A stretch of DNA of 51,712 nt from NCBI GenBank assembly GCA_022843565.1, contig JALHNK010000004.1:1-51712 (forward strand). The letters are read 5' to 3'. Position 1 is the stretch's first letter. Each line of letters opens with the position of its first letter. A model generated the notes under the pieces. The model did not search any database. It was not told where the DNA came from and saw only the letters and a program-made list of their open reading frames with translations. Source of the stretch: Phycisphaerales bacterium (GTDB lineage: Bacteria; Planctomycetota; Phycisphaerae; Phycisphaerales; UBA1924). The position numbers and the translations under genes are program-made. Positions 25,025-33,417 of this stretch are shown here, in pieces.

Positions 25025-25612
25025 ATGTTCGCGGTGCTCTTTGAGCTGACCCCAAGAGAAGGCCGTGCGGCCGATTGCGCAAAGTTGTTGCGTGAGATGC
25101 GTCAGCAGGTCGAGAACGTCCACGGCTTCGAGTCGTCCGAGCGATTCGCCTCGCGATCACCGCGGGGCCGGTTGCTCGTGGTTTCGTACTGGTCCGACGA
25201 GCGCTCGATCGCGAACTATCGCGCCAATCAGACCCACCACGGCACACAGCTCCAGGCCCGTCGCGAGCTGCTGGATGACTATCGCGTCGGCGTCGGTCGG
25301 ATCATCAACGACGCGGGTGCGGTCAAGCCACCGGCGCAGTTTGGCGATCCGCCGCCGCGACGCTATGTCGCCATCGGCGTGGGCTACGCGAACAAGTTCG
25401 ACCAGATCACCCCCGCGGCGTCGTGGTACGACAGCCTCTACGAGCCGGGCAAGGCCCTGGCACTGTCGCCCTGCACGCTGGAGTCGGCGCCGGGCGTGCT
25501 GGCGGAGATGAACCGTCGTGGCGCGGTCGATGGTCGCGTGATCGCGATCAGTCGCGACTACGGCATGTTTGATCGCGACGATGCGCCGCAGTTCCTGCCG
25601 CCGACAGGCTGA
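25025..25612 (+). CDS. antibiotic-biosynthesis-monooxygenase (ABM) domain protein
   Basis: 195 residues. The first 95 have the dimeric ferredoxin-like ABM pattern: MFAVLFELTPREG, QQVENVHGFESSERFA, RLLVVSYWSDERSIANYR and the long QLQARRELLDDYRV helix. Such domains occur in heme-degrading enzymes and small oxygenases and often only bind ligands. The second half (ASWYDSLYEPGKALALSPCT, GVLAEMNRRGAVDGRVIAISRDYGMF) is not a family I recognise. ATG 25025 has GGAG eight bases upstream; ATG 24995 would give a poor N-terminus. It is convergent with the DoxX gene, with two repeat arrays in the gap. Confidence 0.78.
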   Translation: MFAVLFELTPREGRAADCAKLLREMRQQVENVHGFESSERFASRSPRGRLLVVSYWSDERSIANYRANQTHHGTQLQARRELLDDYRVGVGRIINDAGAVKPPAQFGDPPPRRYVAIGVGYANKFDQITPAASWYDSLYEPGKALALSPCTLESAPGVLAEMNRRGAVDGRVIAISRDYGMFDRDDAPQFLPPTG

Positions 25613-25617
25613 GGGAG

Positions 25618-25645
25618 CCGTCAGCCGCCAGCATTCAGCCGTCAG
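25618..25645. repeat. 7-bp tandem array, 4 units of NNNTCAG
   Basis: CCGTCAG, CCGCCAG, CATTCAG and CCGTCAG lie just after the stop of the ABM gene. Confidence 0.75.
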
Positions 25646-25711
25646 CAGAAAGACAACCGGGCGCTCGGGCGGGATGGGGATGTCGCGAGGTCGGCTTGCG
25701 TCACGCCTCAC

Positions 25712-25800
25712 TATTCGCCATTCGCCATTCGCCATTCGCCATTCGCCACTCGCCACTCGCCACTCGCCACTCGCGTCTCGCGACTCGCGACTCGCGACTT
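25712..25800. repeat. 7-bp tandem array, 12 units drifting from CATTCGC to GACTCGC
   Basis: After an initial TATTCGC there are four CATTCGC, then four CACTCGC, one GTCTCGC, two GACTCGC and a partial GACTT. Identical variants are grouped in blocks rather than mixed. It ends a few bases from the DoxX stop. Confidence 0.95.
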
Positions 25801-25803
25801 CCC

Positions 25804-26844
25804 TCACGCCTCGGGCTTCGGTGCCGGTTTCGGCGGCGGGCCGCCTTCGCCGGAGCCGAAGACGCCGTGGTCGAGGCTGAGCGGGCCGGGGCCGAGCATC
25901 GCCAGGGCGATCCCGGAGCAGATGAGCGAGAGCTGCCAGAACCAGCGCTGCCAGACCGCAACACTGAAGAGCTCGCCGGCTTCGCGTGATGGGACGAGGT
26001 AGAGGAACGTTTTGCCCGTCTGGATCGCTGGGCCGAGCTCGGTGAGCCACATGGCCCCGAGCATGATGCTCACGATGCCCAAGGCGCTGATCCGCGTGAA
26101 CAGACCGACGAGCAGGGCAGCACCGCAGACGAACTCACCCAGAGCCGCAGCCCACGCGAAGGTCACCGGCCACGAGCCGCCGCTTGCCCAGCCCGGCCAC
26201 AGGGCCATGCCGCCGGAGGCTGGGGGCGTGCTCGATTTCTTGAGCAGCAGCGCAAGGTCGTAGAGCTTGCGAACAGCCGGGCCGCTGGCGGGCGCTGTCG
26301 CGCTGGGCTTGGTGGCGCTGGGCGTTGCTTTGGGGCCGGCGGGTTTGGGATTCGTGGCCTGTGTCTTACGAGCCGCGGCCATGTCTGCGAGGTCGAGCTG
26401 ATCGCCCGGCACGGGTGGCGAGTTGGCCAGGAGTTTCGCGGATGGCTCGGCGCTGGTGATCTGTCGGGCCGGGTTGTCGCGCTTGGTGGGGCTGGATTGG
26501 CGATTGCGGGGCTGGTTGCCGCGCGGCTGTTCGGGAATTGGCACCGCTGGCGGGCTCATCGCTGGCGCCGGGGCGTCGGTCGCCGGGGCCGCGCCGGGTT
26601 TGGGCGTCGGCGGCGTGGTCAGTGGCACTGCGGGGGGCGTTGGAGCGGGCGTCGCGGCCGGAGCGGTCGTCGCGCCCGGCAGTGTGACGCCCATGCTGGT
26701 CAGGATCGCCGCCTCGTTGGAATCCAGGCGTTTCTCGTCAAAGAGCTTTCCAGCGCCGGCCCACAGGAACGTGAGCCCGAGGGCCACGCGCAGGAACACC
26801 GGTGAGAACGCCAGAGCGAGTTTGTCACGCCGCCGAAGTGCCAT
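25804..26844 (-). CDS. DoxX-family membrane protein with long Pro/Ala insertion
   Basis: 346 residues. The first DoxX helix is FLRVALGLTFLWAGAGKLFD (about 17-36). About 170 residues rich in Pro, Ala and Thr (roughly 55-205) then interrupt the domain. After the insertion the remaining helices follow: WPVTFAWAAALGEFVCGAALLVGLFTR, ISALGIVSIMLGAMW, and WFWQLSLICSGIALAMLG. Ordinary DoxX proteins are 130-180 residues with no such loop. The helix order would place the insertion on the periplasmic side. DoxX proteins associate with oxidoreductases and respond to thiol stress, but the role here is open. ATG at 26844. It is 124 bp downstream of the FtsW/RodA gene on the same strand. Confidence 0.82.
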   Translation of the reverse strand: MALRRRDKLALAFSPVFLRVALGLTFLWAGAGKLFDEKRLDSNEAAILTSMGVTLPGATTAPAATPAPTPPAVPLTTPPTPKPGAAPATDAPAPAMSPPAVPIPEQPRGNQPRNRQSSPTKRDNPARQITSAEPSAKLLANSPPVPGDQLDLADMAAARKTQATNPKPAGPKATPSATKPSATAPASGPAVRKLYDLALLLKKSSTPPASGGMALWPGWASGGSWPVTFAWAAALGEFVCGAALLVGLFTRISALGIVSIMLGAMWLTELGPAIQTGKTFLYLVPSREAGELFSVAVWQRWFWQLSLICSGIALAMLGPGPLSLDHGVFGSGEGGPPPKPAPKPEA

Positions 26845-26968
26845 GGATGGTCAGTGGATCGACCAAACGCGCAGTTCCGGCCCACAAACGGCTGATCGAG
26901 CCTGCGATCCTGATCCGAAGCTCTCGCGGGCATTGAGATCGCGCCGTGGGCGCAAGTCGCGCGACCGA

Positions 26969-28315
26969 TCACGCCACGGCGTGCTGGCCGCGGGAGACGT
27001 CGGGCAGTTGCTCGGCCGGAGTCGGTGCAGATCCGGAGAATGGCGACCCGCCCTGCATGATCGGCGAAGCAGCCACGCCGGACTCGCGCCGGCGCTGCCG
27101 CCTTGCGAACCGATCCATGTTGACCAGCAGGCCGAGGCACGCGCAGGTGAGGATCCAGCCGGTGCCGCCGCTGGACAGCAGCGGCAGCGCGATGCCCTTG
27201 GTCGGGGCCATGCCGGTGACGACCGCGAGGTTGATCACGGCCTGGACGCAGATCGTGGTGATGATGCCGACCCCGATGAGGGCCATGACCTTGCTGCGCT
27301 GGGCCATGATGATCATGAAGCCCGCCCAGATCATCGCGATGTAGAGCGTGATGACCAGCGCGGCTCCGGCAAGGCCGAGCTCCTCGCAGATGATGCCGAA
27401 GAGGAAGTCGGTGGTGTCTTCGGGCAGGTAGCCGAACTTGCTGAGAGAGAAGCCCAGCCCGCGCCCCCACACTTGGCCGTTGGCGACCGCGATCATCGAC
27501 TGCACCTGGTGATAGCCGGCGCCCATCGGATCTGCGTACGGATCAAGGAAGCTGGTGATGCGCGTGAGGCGGTAGGGGTTGGCGTGGACTGCGTACGCGA
27601 ACGCGCCCGCCGCGGGGGGCACAAAGAGCAGGAACTGCCACCACCGTGCGCCGCCGACCAGCAGCACGGTGCTGCCGACCAGGGCGATCAGCACGCCGGT
27701 GCCGAGGTCTTCGATCACGACGAACGCAGCGACAATGCCGATCGCCGCGAGCCCGGGAACAAGCCCCGTGAAGAACTTGCGGAGCCCCGAGCCCATCTTC
27801 CACGCGTACCACGCGATGACGCCGATGAGCACCCACTTGGCGATTTCCGATGGCTGCACCGACAAGTCGCCGATGCCCGGCAGCTTCAGCCCCAGCCAGC
27901 GATGTGAGCCGTTGACCTCGCGGCTCAGCCCCGGCACATAGACCGATGCCATGACCGCCAGCAGGATCGCGACGCAGGCCCACATGGGCCAGAGCGACCA
28001 GCCGCCAAAGTGCCGCAGGGCCGGGAGTGAAACGGACTGGTTCGGCTCGACGTCGAGCGTCTGCGCCGGCTTAGCGCCGAAGGGCATCCATCGCCCGGGC
28101 ACGCCGGGGGTGAAACGGAAGATGGGCAGCAGCGCCGTCATCGAGAGCGCGAACATGGCCAGGCCCATGTAGATCGATGATCGCGACAGCAGGATGCTCT
28201 CGATGGTGACGGGCGTCCGCGCGTTGACGGTCATGCCCGCGGAGTTGACCATCACCACGCCCAGCGTGAGCAGGGCCATGGCACAGATGACGATGACGTG
28301 GCCCGGGCGGAGCAT
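26969..28315 (-). CDS. FtsW/RodA/SpoVE-family cell-wall polymerase
   Basis: 448 residues with about ten membrane helices. SEDS family marks are present: GSHRWLGL, QPSEIAKW, VVIEDLGTGVLIAL, RLTRITSFLDPYADP, GYHQVQSMIAVANGQVWG, LPEDTTDFLFGIICEELG and PLLSSGGTGWI. SEDS proteins polymerise glycan strands of peptidoglycan with a class B penicillin-binding protein. The GYHQVQS and TDFLF blocks favour the FtsW side, but FtsW and RodA cannot be separated with certainty. A cytoplasmic loop of about 30 residues near 80-110 is longer than usual. ATG 28315 was taken in preference to GTG 28339. Together with murA it suggests the organism makes peptidoglycan. Confidence 0.9.
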   Translation of the reverse strand: MLRPGHVIVICAMALLTLGVVMVNSAGMTVNARTPVTIESILLSRSSIYMGLAMFALSMTALLPIFRFTPGVPGRWMPFGAKPAQTLDVEPNQSVSLPALRHFGGWSLWPMWACVAILLAVMASVYVPGLSREVNGSHRWLGLKLPGIGDLSVQPSEIAKWVLIGVIAWYAWKMGSGLRKFFTGLVPGLAAIGIVAAFVVIEDLGTGVLIALVGSTVLLVGGARWWQFLLFVPPAAGAFAYAVHANPYRLTRITSFLDPYADPMGAGYHQVQSMIAVANGQVWGRGLGFSLSKFGYLPEDTTDFLFGIICEELGLAGAALVITLYIAMIWAGFMIIMAQRSKVMALIGVGIITTICVQAVINLAVVTGMAPTKGIALPLLSSGGTGWILTCACLGLLVNMDRFARRQRRRESGVAASPIMQGGSPFSGSAPTPAEQLPDVSRGQHAVA

Positions 28316-28373
28316 TGAACACAGGGTATCGGCACGCACCGGCCGAAACCCTCAATCAGCGTGAGAGGAAGAC

Positions 28374-28862
28374 TCAATCGTCGTCTTCGTCCGAGCGCAG
28401 GCGCTTGTGGAGCTTGCCCGAGCCGAGTTTGGCGGGGTCCTCGATATCGATGATGAGGGCCTCGCCGGTGCGAAGGACGATCGGCGCGGACGAGGCGCCG
28501 AGCAGGGCGCTGGCGGCGATCTCGAGCGTCGGGTTGTGGGCGACCAGGGCGACGGCGCGCGGGGCGTGCTCGGCCCCGCGTTTGAACAGGAGGGTGAGCA
28601 GCTCGTTGACGCCGTGCTTCGTGGACAGGGCGTCATCGACTTCGAGTCCGAGGTTGAGCGTCTGGCCGAGGATCCGGGCGGTGTCCAGTGCGCGAACGAC
28701 CGGGCTGGTGATGAGCACGCCGGGCTTCTTCTTGAGTTTGGCGATGGCCTCACCGAGCCAGGTGGCCTGGCGGATGCCGCGCGGCTTGAGCGGGCGATCG
28801 TCGTCCCGCCCGGTGGGCGAGTCGCGTTCGGCTTTGGCGTGCCTAATGAGATACACACGCAT
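28374..28862 (-). CDS. sixA: phosphohistidine phosphatase SixA-like
   Basis: 162 residues. MRVYLIRHAKAERDS at the very N-terminus holds the phosphate-accepting R-H (H8), and ALVAHNPTLE holds the second catalytic His. DDRPLKPRGIRQA and TSPVVRALDTA are family blocks of the small histidine phosphatases that dephosphorylate HPt or phosphotransferase proteins. ATG 28862 is unambiguous, since the family starts at this point. The last residues are a charged tail ending SDEDDD. It lies 58 bp upstream of the SEDS gene and 67 bp downstream of the FabZ-like gene. Confidence 0.85.
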   Translation of the reverse strand: MRVYLIRHAKAERDSPTGRDDDRPLKPRGIRQATWLGEAIAKLKKKPGVLITSPVVRALDTARILGQTLNLGLEVDDALSTKHGVNELLTLLFKRGAEHAPRAVALVAHNPTLEIAASALLGASSAPIVLRTGEALIIDIEDPAKLGSGKLHKRLRSDEDDD

Positions 28863-28929
28863 GTTGGGCGATACGTTCTGTCTGGAGCGACGGTTCGGGG
28901 TTTCGATCACGCAGCGCCCCGAAGGGGCC

Positions 28930-29454
28930 TCAGGACAGCGTGTTCGCGGCCCCGAGGGAGATCCCCTCGACGACCGCGTCAAAGACGATGCGATCACGCA
29001 CGAAGCCCTGCACGCGGCTGTTGAAACGCCGGTCGCTGGCCTTGATTTCGTCGGTGATGATGTAAAAGGTGTCGCCCGGGGCGACTTGGGATCGGAACGA
29101 ACAATCTGAGATGTGCGTGAAGCCGCAGAGCTTGGGCACGGCGTAACGCGAGTTGTAGAGGAAGACCGAGAGCTGTGCCCCCGCCTCGACCATCAGCACG
29201 CCCGGCAGCAGCGGCTTCTGCGGAAAGTGCCCGCGAATCCAGAACTCGTCGTGCCGCACGCGCCAGACCGCGACGCCCTTCTTCATGTCGGCGGAGGTCC
29301 AGATGACCTCATCGAGCAAGGCCATCTCGTGCCGGTGCGGGTTTTGTTTGGCGATCAGCTCGCGCGACGCAACGTGCCCGGCGAAGTCAATGCCACTCAA
29401 ATCGATGATCGTGTTCTTTGGCAGCGTCATCACTGAAGGAGGACTCGGGGTCAT
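28930..29454 (-). CDS. FabZ/FabA-like hotdog 3-hydroxyacyl-ACP dehydratase
   Basis: 174 residues. NPHRHEMALLDEVIW corresponds to the FabZ N-terminal strand, and GHFPQKPLLPGVLMVEAGAQL is the catalytic signature (His of GHFP and an acidic residue in VEAGAQ). CSFRSQVAPGDTFYI completes the fold. The DKI/hydroxyacyl dehydratase step of fatty acid synthesis is the likely reaction, but sequence details (VWRVRHDEFWIRGHF) place it among planctomycete hotdog paralogues rather than the main FabZ. ATG 29454 is used; ATG 29430 is a reasonable alternative. It is not next to the KAS gene at 33658. Confidence 0.8.
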   Translation of the reverse strand: MTPSPPSVMTLPKNTIIDLSGIDFAGHVASRELIAKQNPHRHEMALLDEVIWTSADMKKGVAVWRVRHDEFWIRGHFPQKPLLPGVLMVEAGAQLSVFLYNSRYAVPKLCGFTHISDCSFRSQVAPGDTFYIITDEIKASDRRFNSRVQGFVRDRIVFDAVVEGISLGAANTLS

Positions 29455-29607
29455 CAACTTCGTCCGTGGGAATGGTGCCCGAAGGCTGCGGGCGCTCGAA
29501 ACATGCGGAAGTGGCTTCGGCTTTCAGAACCCGAGGATACCAAGACTTCCGCAATACCGGACGACCGCGTCGCTCGGGGCGCGGTTCCGCCGGCTGCGAC
29601 GGACGAT

Positions 29608-29823
29608 TCAGGACTTGGTCTTGGCGTCGCCCTCGGCTTCGGCGCCGCCGGCTTCATCGGCCTCGGTCACGAGCAAGCTCTCGCGGACATCCTGTGCCGC
29701 GGCCTTGATTTCCTGCATTTTCTTGCGGGCACGGACCTTCGCGGCCTTGTTGCCGCCAGCGCCCTTCATGACGTCCACCTCGGCCTCGGAGATCAGTTGC
29801 TTCAGGCGATCAAATGCTTCCAC
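29608..29823 (-). CDS. small Hc1-like histone H1 homologue
   Basis: 71 residues. The core AFDRLKQLISEAEVDVMKGA, then GGNKAAKVRARKKMQEIKA and the AQDVRESLL helix, matches the N-terminal domain of chlamydial Hc1, where GNKAA-x2-R-x-R is the recurring feature. Hc1 condenses the nucleoid; in that protein a Lys-rich tail follows. Here the tail is short and acidic (TEADEAGGAEAEGD), so DNA compaction by charge alone seems unlikely. The start is a GTG at 29823 with AAGGAG seven bases upstream, a very good ribosome site that suggests strong expression. I recall similar small proteins annotated as histone H1 in planctomycetes. Confidence 0.75.
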   Translation of the reverse strand: MEAFDRLKQLISEAEVDVMKGAGGNKAAKVRARKKMQEIKAAAQDVRESLLVTEADEAGGAEAEGDAKTKS

Positions 29824-30004
29824 GGGCTCTCCTTGGTGTCGGCGGGCTCACAGGCAGTGAGCACCAGCCGAGCGATGGGCGATTGCGGAAGTATATGACC
29901 CTCGGCCGACGGGGGGCAGAAACCCCCGCGGAAGTACGAAATCGCGGGTCGGGGTCGGCGTCGCCATCTGTTTGGGTCGCATGTCGCTCTCGCGCAGGCT
30001 GGCG

Positions 30005-31240
30005 CTATCGAGCAACTTGTGGCAGCAGGCGTTCGATGATCTCCAGGGCGTGGGCGAGGTGGCGCGGGTTGCCCTCGCGCTCGATCCATGCCGGGGCGCA
30101 CGCGGCCATCAAGACGCGCCGGATGTTGGCGAGCTGGCCGTAGTCGTCATCGCAGGCGAGGCCGAGCTCGCGCCGGAATGAAGCGAGTTGCGAGAGCAGG
30201 CTCGGCGTCTGCGAATCGCGGGATTGACGATTGTCGTGCTTGTGTTTGCGATCAGCACGCCCGGCGGGCTGGTGGAGGTGGTCGGCGTGGTGGCTGAAGG
30301 CGTGCCGCTCGCCGAACTGCTTACCCCGCCAACCTTCGTGGTGCTGCGGCAGGCGAGATTCTGGCGTGGCTTCCTGCGAGCCGATCTGGTGAGTGTCGTT
30401 TGCTGAGGCCGGGGAATCTACTGGCGCGGTGCGCTGAGTTTGGGCGATCGAGCGCGACCAGGTGACGCGTTCGAGGTAGAGCGCATCCTCGAGCCAGTGG
30501 CCGGGGTGAATGAGGGCCAGGTCGATGAGGCAGATAGAGCCATCAGCGCGCCGGAGGGCGTTGCCGCCGTGCAGATCGCCGTGACACCACGCGTTGATGG
30601 TGCGGCCGTTCCATCGCTTGACGAGGGTGGGCAGGGCGCGGGCGACATCGCGGAGGGCGTGGGCCCAGACTTGGGCACCGGCGATGACGCCGAGCTTGGC
30701 GACCTGGCGGCTCTTGTCGATGAGGCGATCAAACGGGAGCTCCGCGGGCGGGCCGATGACGGGCGCGTGCGCCTCGCACCGTGCCTGCACGGCGGCGCAG
30801 GCCTGGAGCATCTGGCGGATGGTCGCGGGCGAGAGGTCATGCCCGACGGGCGCGCCGGGGATGCGCTCGATGACGAGCCACGACAGGTCTGTGCCGGCCA
30901 ATTCATCGCCGTGCGCTAGCACGCGGGGCGTGGGTGCCAGCGGGTCATCCGACAGCGCGCAGGTCCAGCGTTTCTCCACCGGCCCGACCGGGAGCTTAAT
31001 CACCACGGGGATGGGCGATTCGAGCGAGGCCGAGCGGAGGGTGGCGAAGCCGGTGGAGCCGCCGCCGCGCTGCCAATCGGAGCGGAACCACTCGATGTGA
31101 TCAAGTGTGAAGCCTTGATCTGCGCAGGCACGCACGACGGCGTCGCCGAGCATCGGGCCGAGTGATGAACCGTGTGCGGGGAGTGCAGCGCCGGCGTGAG
31201 TCGCCGAGCGGTCGTCGCGCTTCCCGAGTGGGTCAGCCAT
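30005..31240 (-). CDS. aminoglycoside-phosphotransferase / choline-kinase-like protein
   Basis: 411 residues. FRSDWQRGGGSTGFATLR and IPVVIKLPVGP form the nucleotide lobe, LVIERIPGAPVG the hinge, and CHGDLHGGNALRR the catalytic loop with the Asp base and Asn; ICLIDLALIHPGHWLEDAL gives the metal-binding Asp. This is the APH/choline-kinase fold. The substrate is unknown. A stretch of about 70 residues rich in His, Gln and Arg (roughly 290-360) is inserted before the last helices and is unusual. ATG 31240 was chosen, with 58 bases to rsmA upstream, so the two are probably cotranscribed. Antibiotic resistance is one of several family roles and is not indicated by anything here. Confidence 0.8.
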   Translation of the reverse strand: MADPLGKRDDRSATHAGAALPAHGSSLGPMLGDAVVRACADQGFTLDHIEWFRSDWQRGGGSTGFATLRSASLESPIPVVIKLPVGPVEKRWTCALSDDPLAPTPRVLAHGDELAGTDLSWLVIERIPGAPVGHDLSPATIRQMLQACAAVQARCEAHAPVIGPPAELPFDRLIDKSRQVAKLGVIAGAQVWAHALRDVARALPTLVKRWNGRTINAWCHGDLHGGNALRRADGSICLIDLALIHPGHWLEDALYLERVTWSRSIAQTQRTAPVDSPASANDTHQIGSQEATPESRLPQHHEGWRGKQFGERHAFSHHADHLHQPAGRADRKHKHDNRQSRDSQTPSLLSQLASFRRELGLACDDDYGQLANIRRVLMAACAPAWIEREGNPRHLAHALEIIERLLPQVAR

Positions 31241-31298
31241 TCGCTGAGAGGAACGTACCGCGCCGCGGGGCGTTTGTCGAGTGGCATTGGGTGGCGAG

Positions 31299-32162
31299 CT
31301 ACGAGAAAGCTGCGTTCGCGTCTGGCGTGCTCGGGCCGAGTGCGACCATGAGCCGAATAAGGTCTTCGGGTGAACAGTTCTCGGGCCTGAGGGCCGGGTC
31401 GATTCCGGGTGGAAACGGCACGTCACGTCCGAGGATTGCCCCCAGTTGCTTGCGGCGTTTGGAGAAGAGCGTGTGGCAGAATGAAGCCAAGCGGCCGAGG
31501 TCCGGCGTCAGCGGCGTCTGGCGGCGCGTGAGCAGCACCATGGCGCTGGTGATCTCCGGACGGGGCCAGAAGCACTCGGGCGGGAGCTTGGCGACCGGCT
31601 CGATGTGAGCGCCGGCTTGGGCCACGACGCCGAGCAGGCCGTACTCCTTAGAGCCGGCGGGAGCGCCGAGGCGCTGGGCGACCTCGCGCTGGATCGTCAC
31701 CGCCATGTGCGAGCAGCCGGGGTGCTCGATGAGCAGGTTCAGCATCAGCGGCGTCGCGGCTTGATACGGCAGATTCGCAATGAGCTTGAACGCCGGCGGT
31801 GCGCCGCCGCTCGCGACGTCGAGCGCTCGCACGACATCGGTGTTCAGGCGTTTGCCGGAGGCGAGGCAGTCGCCCTCGATGAGCGTGAACGATGCGCGCG
31901 AGCCCAGGCGGTCGCGAAGAAGCTCGGCCAGGCCTCGATCGAGCTCGCAGGCGATAATGCGGCAGCCGCGATCCAGAAGAGCCTCGGTCAGCGTGCCGGT
32001 GCCGGGGCCAACTTCGAGGACCAGATCACCCGGCTGGGCTCCGGCGCTATCGATGAGCTTTGTGATCAGCTTCTGCTCGATCAGGAAGTTCTGCCCAAGC
32101 GCATGGCGCGGCGACAGCCCCCGCTCCTCCAGCATCGCCTTGATCTCGGTCAGCGTCTGCAC
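31299..32162 (-). CDS. rsmA: 16S rRNA dimethyladenosine transferase
   Basis: Dimethylates two adjacent adenines near the 3-prime end of 16S rRNA. 287 residues. HALGQNFLIEQKLITKLID, VLEVGPGTGTLTEALLDRG (SAM loop), ACELDRGLAELL, EGDCL and KLIANLPYQAATPLM (the NLPY active site) are all present; FSKRRKQLGAIL ends the C-terminal domain. The start is taken as GTG 32162, because the family begins QTLTEIKAMLEERGL. An ATG at 32321 would add 53 unrelated residues and overlap the divergent phosphatase start. Confidence 0.92.
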   Translation of the reverse strand: MQTLTEIKAMLEERGLSPRHALGQNFLIEQKLITKLIDSAGAQPGDLVLEVGPGTGTLTEALLDRGCRIIACELDRGLAELLRDRLGSRASFTLIEGDCLASGKRLNTDVVRALDVASGGAPPAFKLIANLPYQAATPLMLNLLIEHPGCSHMAVTIQREVAQRLGAPAGSKEYGLLGVVAQAGAHIEPVAKLPPECFWPRPEITSAMVLLTRRQTPLTPDLGRLASFCHTLFSKRRKQLGAILGRDVPFPPGIDPALRPENCSPEDLIRLMVALGPSTPDANAAFS

Positions 32163-32319
32163 CGACCATTGTTGGGGGCACGGGTGTGTCGTGCGGGCGG
32201 GGCGGGGCGTGTGCTTGGCGGCGCGGAGGTTGAGGCCTGGACGTGTGCGGAGCGCAAAGAATCGATCGACGCAGCCGGGCGCGAGTGAGTTGGTCGGGCG
32301 TCGCCGGTACACTGGCGAC

Positions 32320-33405
32320 ATGAATGATGACCTCATGCTGTCGCGTCGGCGGGCGTTGATGCTGGGCTCGGCGGGCGCGTTGATCGGTGCCGCGGGGGGC
32401 CTGAGCGCGTGCGCTCGGATGCCGCAGGGGCGGAGCGCCAGCGGCGTGACGATCGATCAGGCACGCGGCTCGACGCGACTGGTCCACTTCACCGACCCGC
32501 ACATCCGCCCGGAGTTCAACGCGGTCAAGGGCGTTGACGCGGCGCTGGCCCATGTTCAAGCCAACGCGGGCGATGCGGACATGCTCATCGGCGGCGGCGA
32601 CATGATCATGCACGCGATGGACCAGGAGTTTGCGCGCACGCGAGAGCTGTGGTCGTTGTGGACGCGCGCGGTGAAGAACGGCTGCTCGATGCCGGTGGAG
32701 TATTGCATCGGCAATCACGACATCTGGGGCTGGAACAAGGAGAAGAGCAAGTCCAGCGGCACCGAGGCGACATGGGGCAAGAAGTGGTGGTCAGAGATCA
32801 CCGGGCGACCCACGACGTACAAGGCCATCGATCGGGGCGTGTGGCGCATCGTGATCCTCGACAGCGTGCAGCCGCTGGGTGCGAGTTATCAGGGGCGGCT
32901 GGATGAGGAGCAGTTTGCGTGGCTGGAGAATCAGCTCGCCACCGCCGGCGCCGGGCGGCATGTGCTGGTGATCTCGCACATCCCGATCCTGTGCATCAGC
33001 ATGGTGGACTGCGACGCGCGGCTGTATCCGAACGCTGAGGGTGAAGGGCGCATGGGCTTGGTGCTCGGTTCGGGCGCGATGCACATGGATGCGCACAGGC
33101 TGCTGCGGCTCTTCCAGCGCGTCGGAAACGTGCGGGCGTGCCTGAGCGGGCACATTCACACCGTGGACCACATGAACTATCTGGGGATCGATTGGTTCTG
33201 CAACGGCGCGGTGTGCGGCATGTGGTGGCGCGATTTCGCCGCGAACATGGACTTCATGAAAAGGCGGTTCCGCGAGGGCGATGTGCCGCTGGAGCACCGC
33301 CCAGCGCGAGCGGATCCGGGGTACGCCGTGGTGGATCTGTTTGATGACGGGCGCGTGGCGCGGAAGTATGTGACGTTTGGTTGGACGCCGGCGAGTGGGG
33401 GGTGA
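32320..33405 (+). CDS. exported calcineurin-like metallophosphoesterase
   Basis: 361 residues. The N-terminus SRRRALMLGSAGALIGAAG is a twin-arginine-type signal, and LSAC31 reads as a lipobox, so a Tat-exported lipoprotein is likely. Metal motifs: FTDPHIRP (D59, H61), GGGDMIM (D94), GNHD (N132, H133), SHIPIL and SGHIHTVDH. The layout resembles the CpdA/Icc-type phosphodiesterase group. Substrate is unknown. MWWRDFAANMDFMK and VVDLFDDGRVARKYVTFGW near the end are typical of the planctomycete and Bacteroidetes exported group. ATG 32320 is used; ATG 32335 is a possible internal start. Confidence 0.88.
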   Translation: MNDDLMLSRRRALMLGSAGALIGAAGGLSACARMPQGRSASGVTIDQARGSTRLVHFTDPHIRPEFNAVKGVDAALAHVQANAGDADMLIGGGDMIMHAMDQEFARTRELWSLWTRAVKNGCSMPVEYCIGNHDIWGWNKEKSKSSGTEATWGKKWWSEITGRPTTYKAIDRGVWRIVILDSVQPLGASYQGRLDEEQFAWLENQLATAGAGRHVLVISHIPILCISMVDCDARLYPNAEGEGRMGLVLGSGAMHMDAHRLLRLFQRVGNVRACLSGHIHTVDHMNYLGIDWFCNGAVCGMWWRDFAANMDFMKRRFREGDVPLEHRPARADPGYAVVDLFDDGRVARKYVTFGWTPASGG

Positions 33406-33417
33406 GGGTGGCGTGCT

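Noticed and set aside
25712-25800. CRISPR-like array
   Set aside because: Units are 7 bp and contiguous without spacers; no cas genes are present.
30005-31240. Antibiotic-resistance call for the APH-like kinase
   Set aside because: The fold covers many small-molecule kinases, and nothing in the neighbourhood points to resistance.
32162-32321. Longer rsmA starting at ATG 32321
   Set aside because: The added 53 residues resemble no RsmA, and the start would overlap that of the divergent phosphatase gene.
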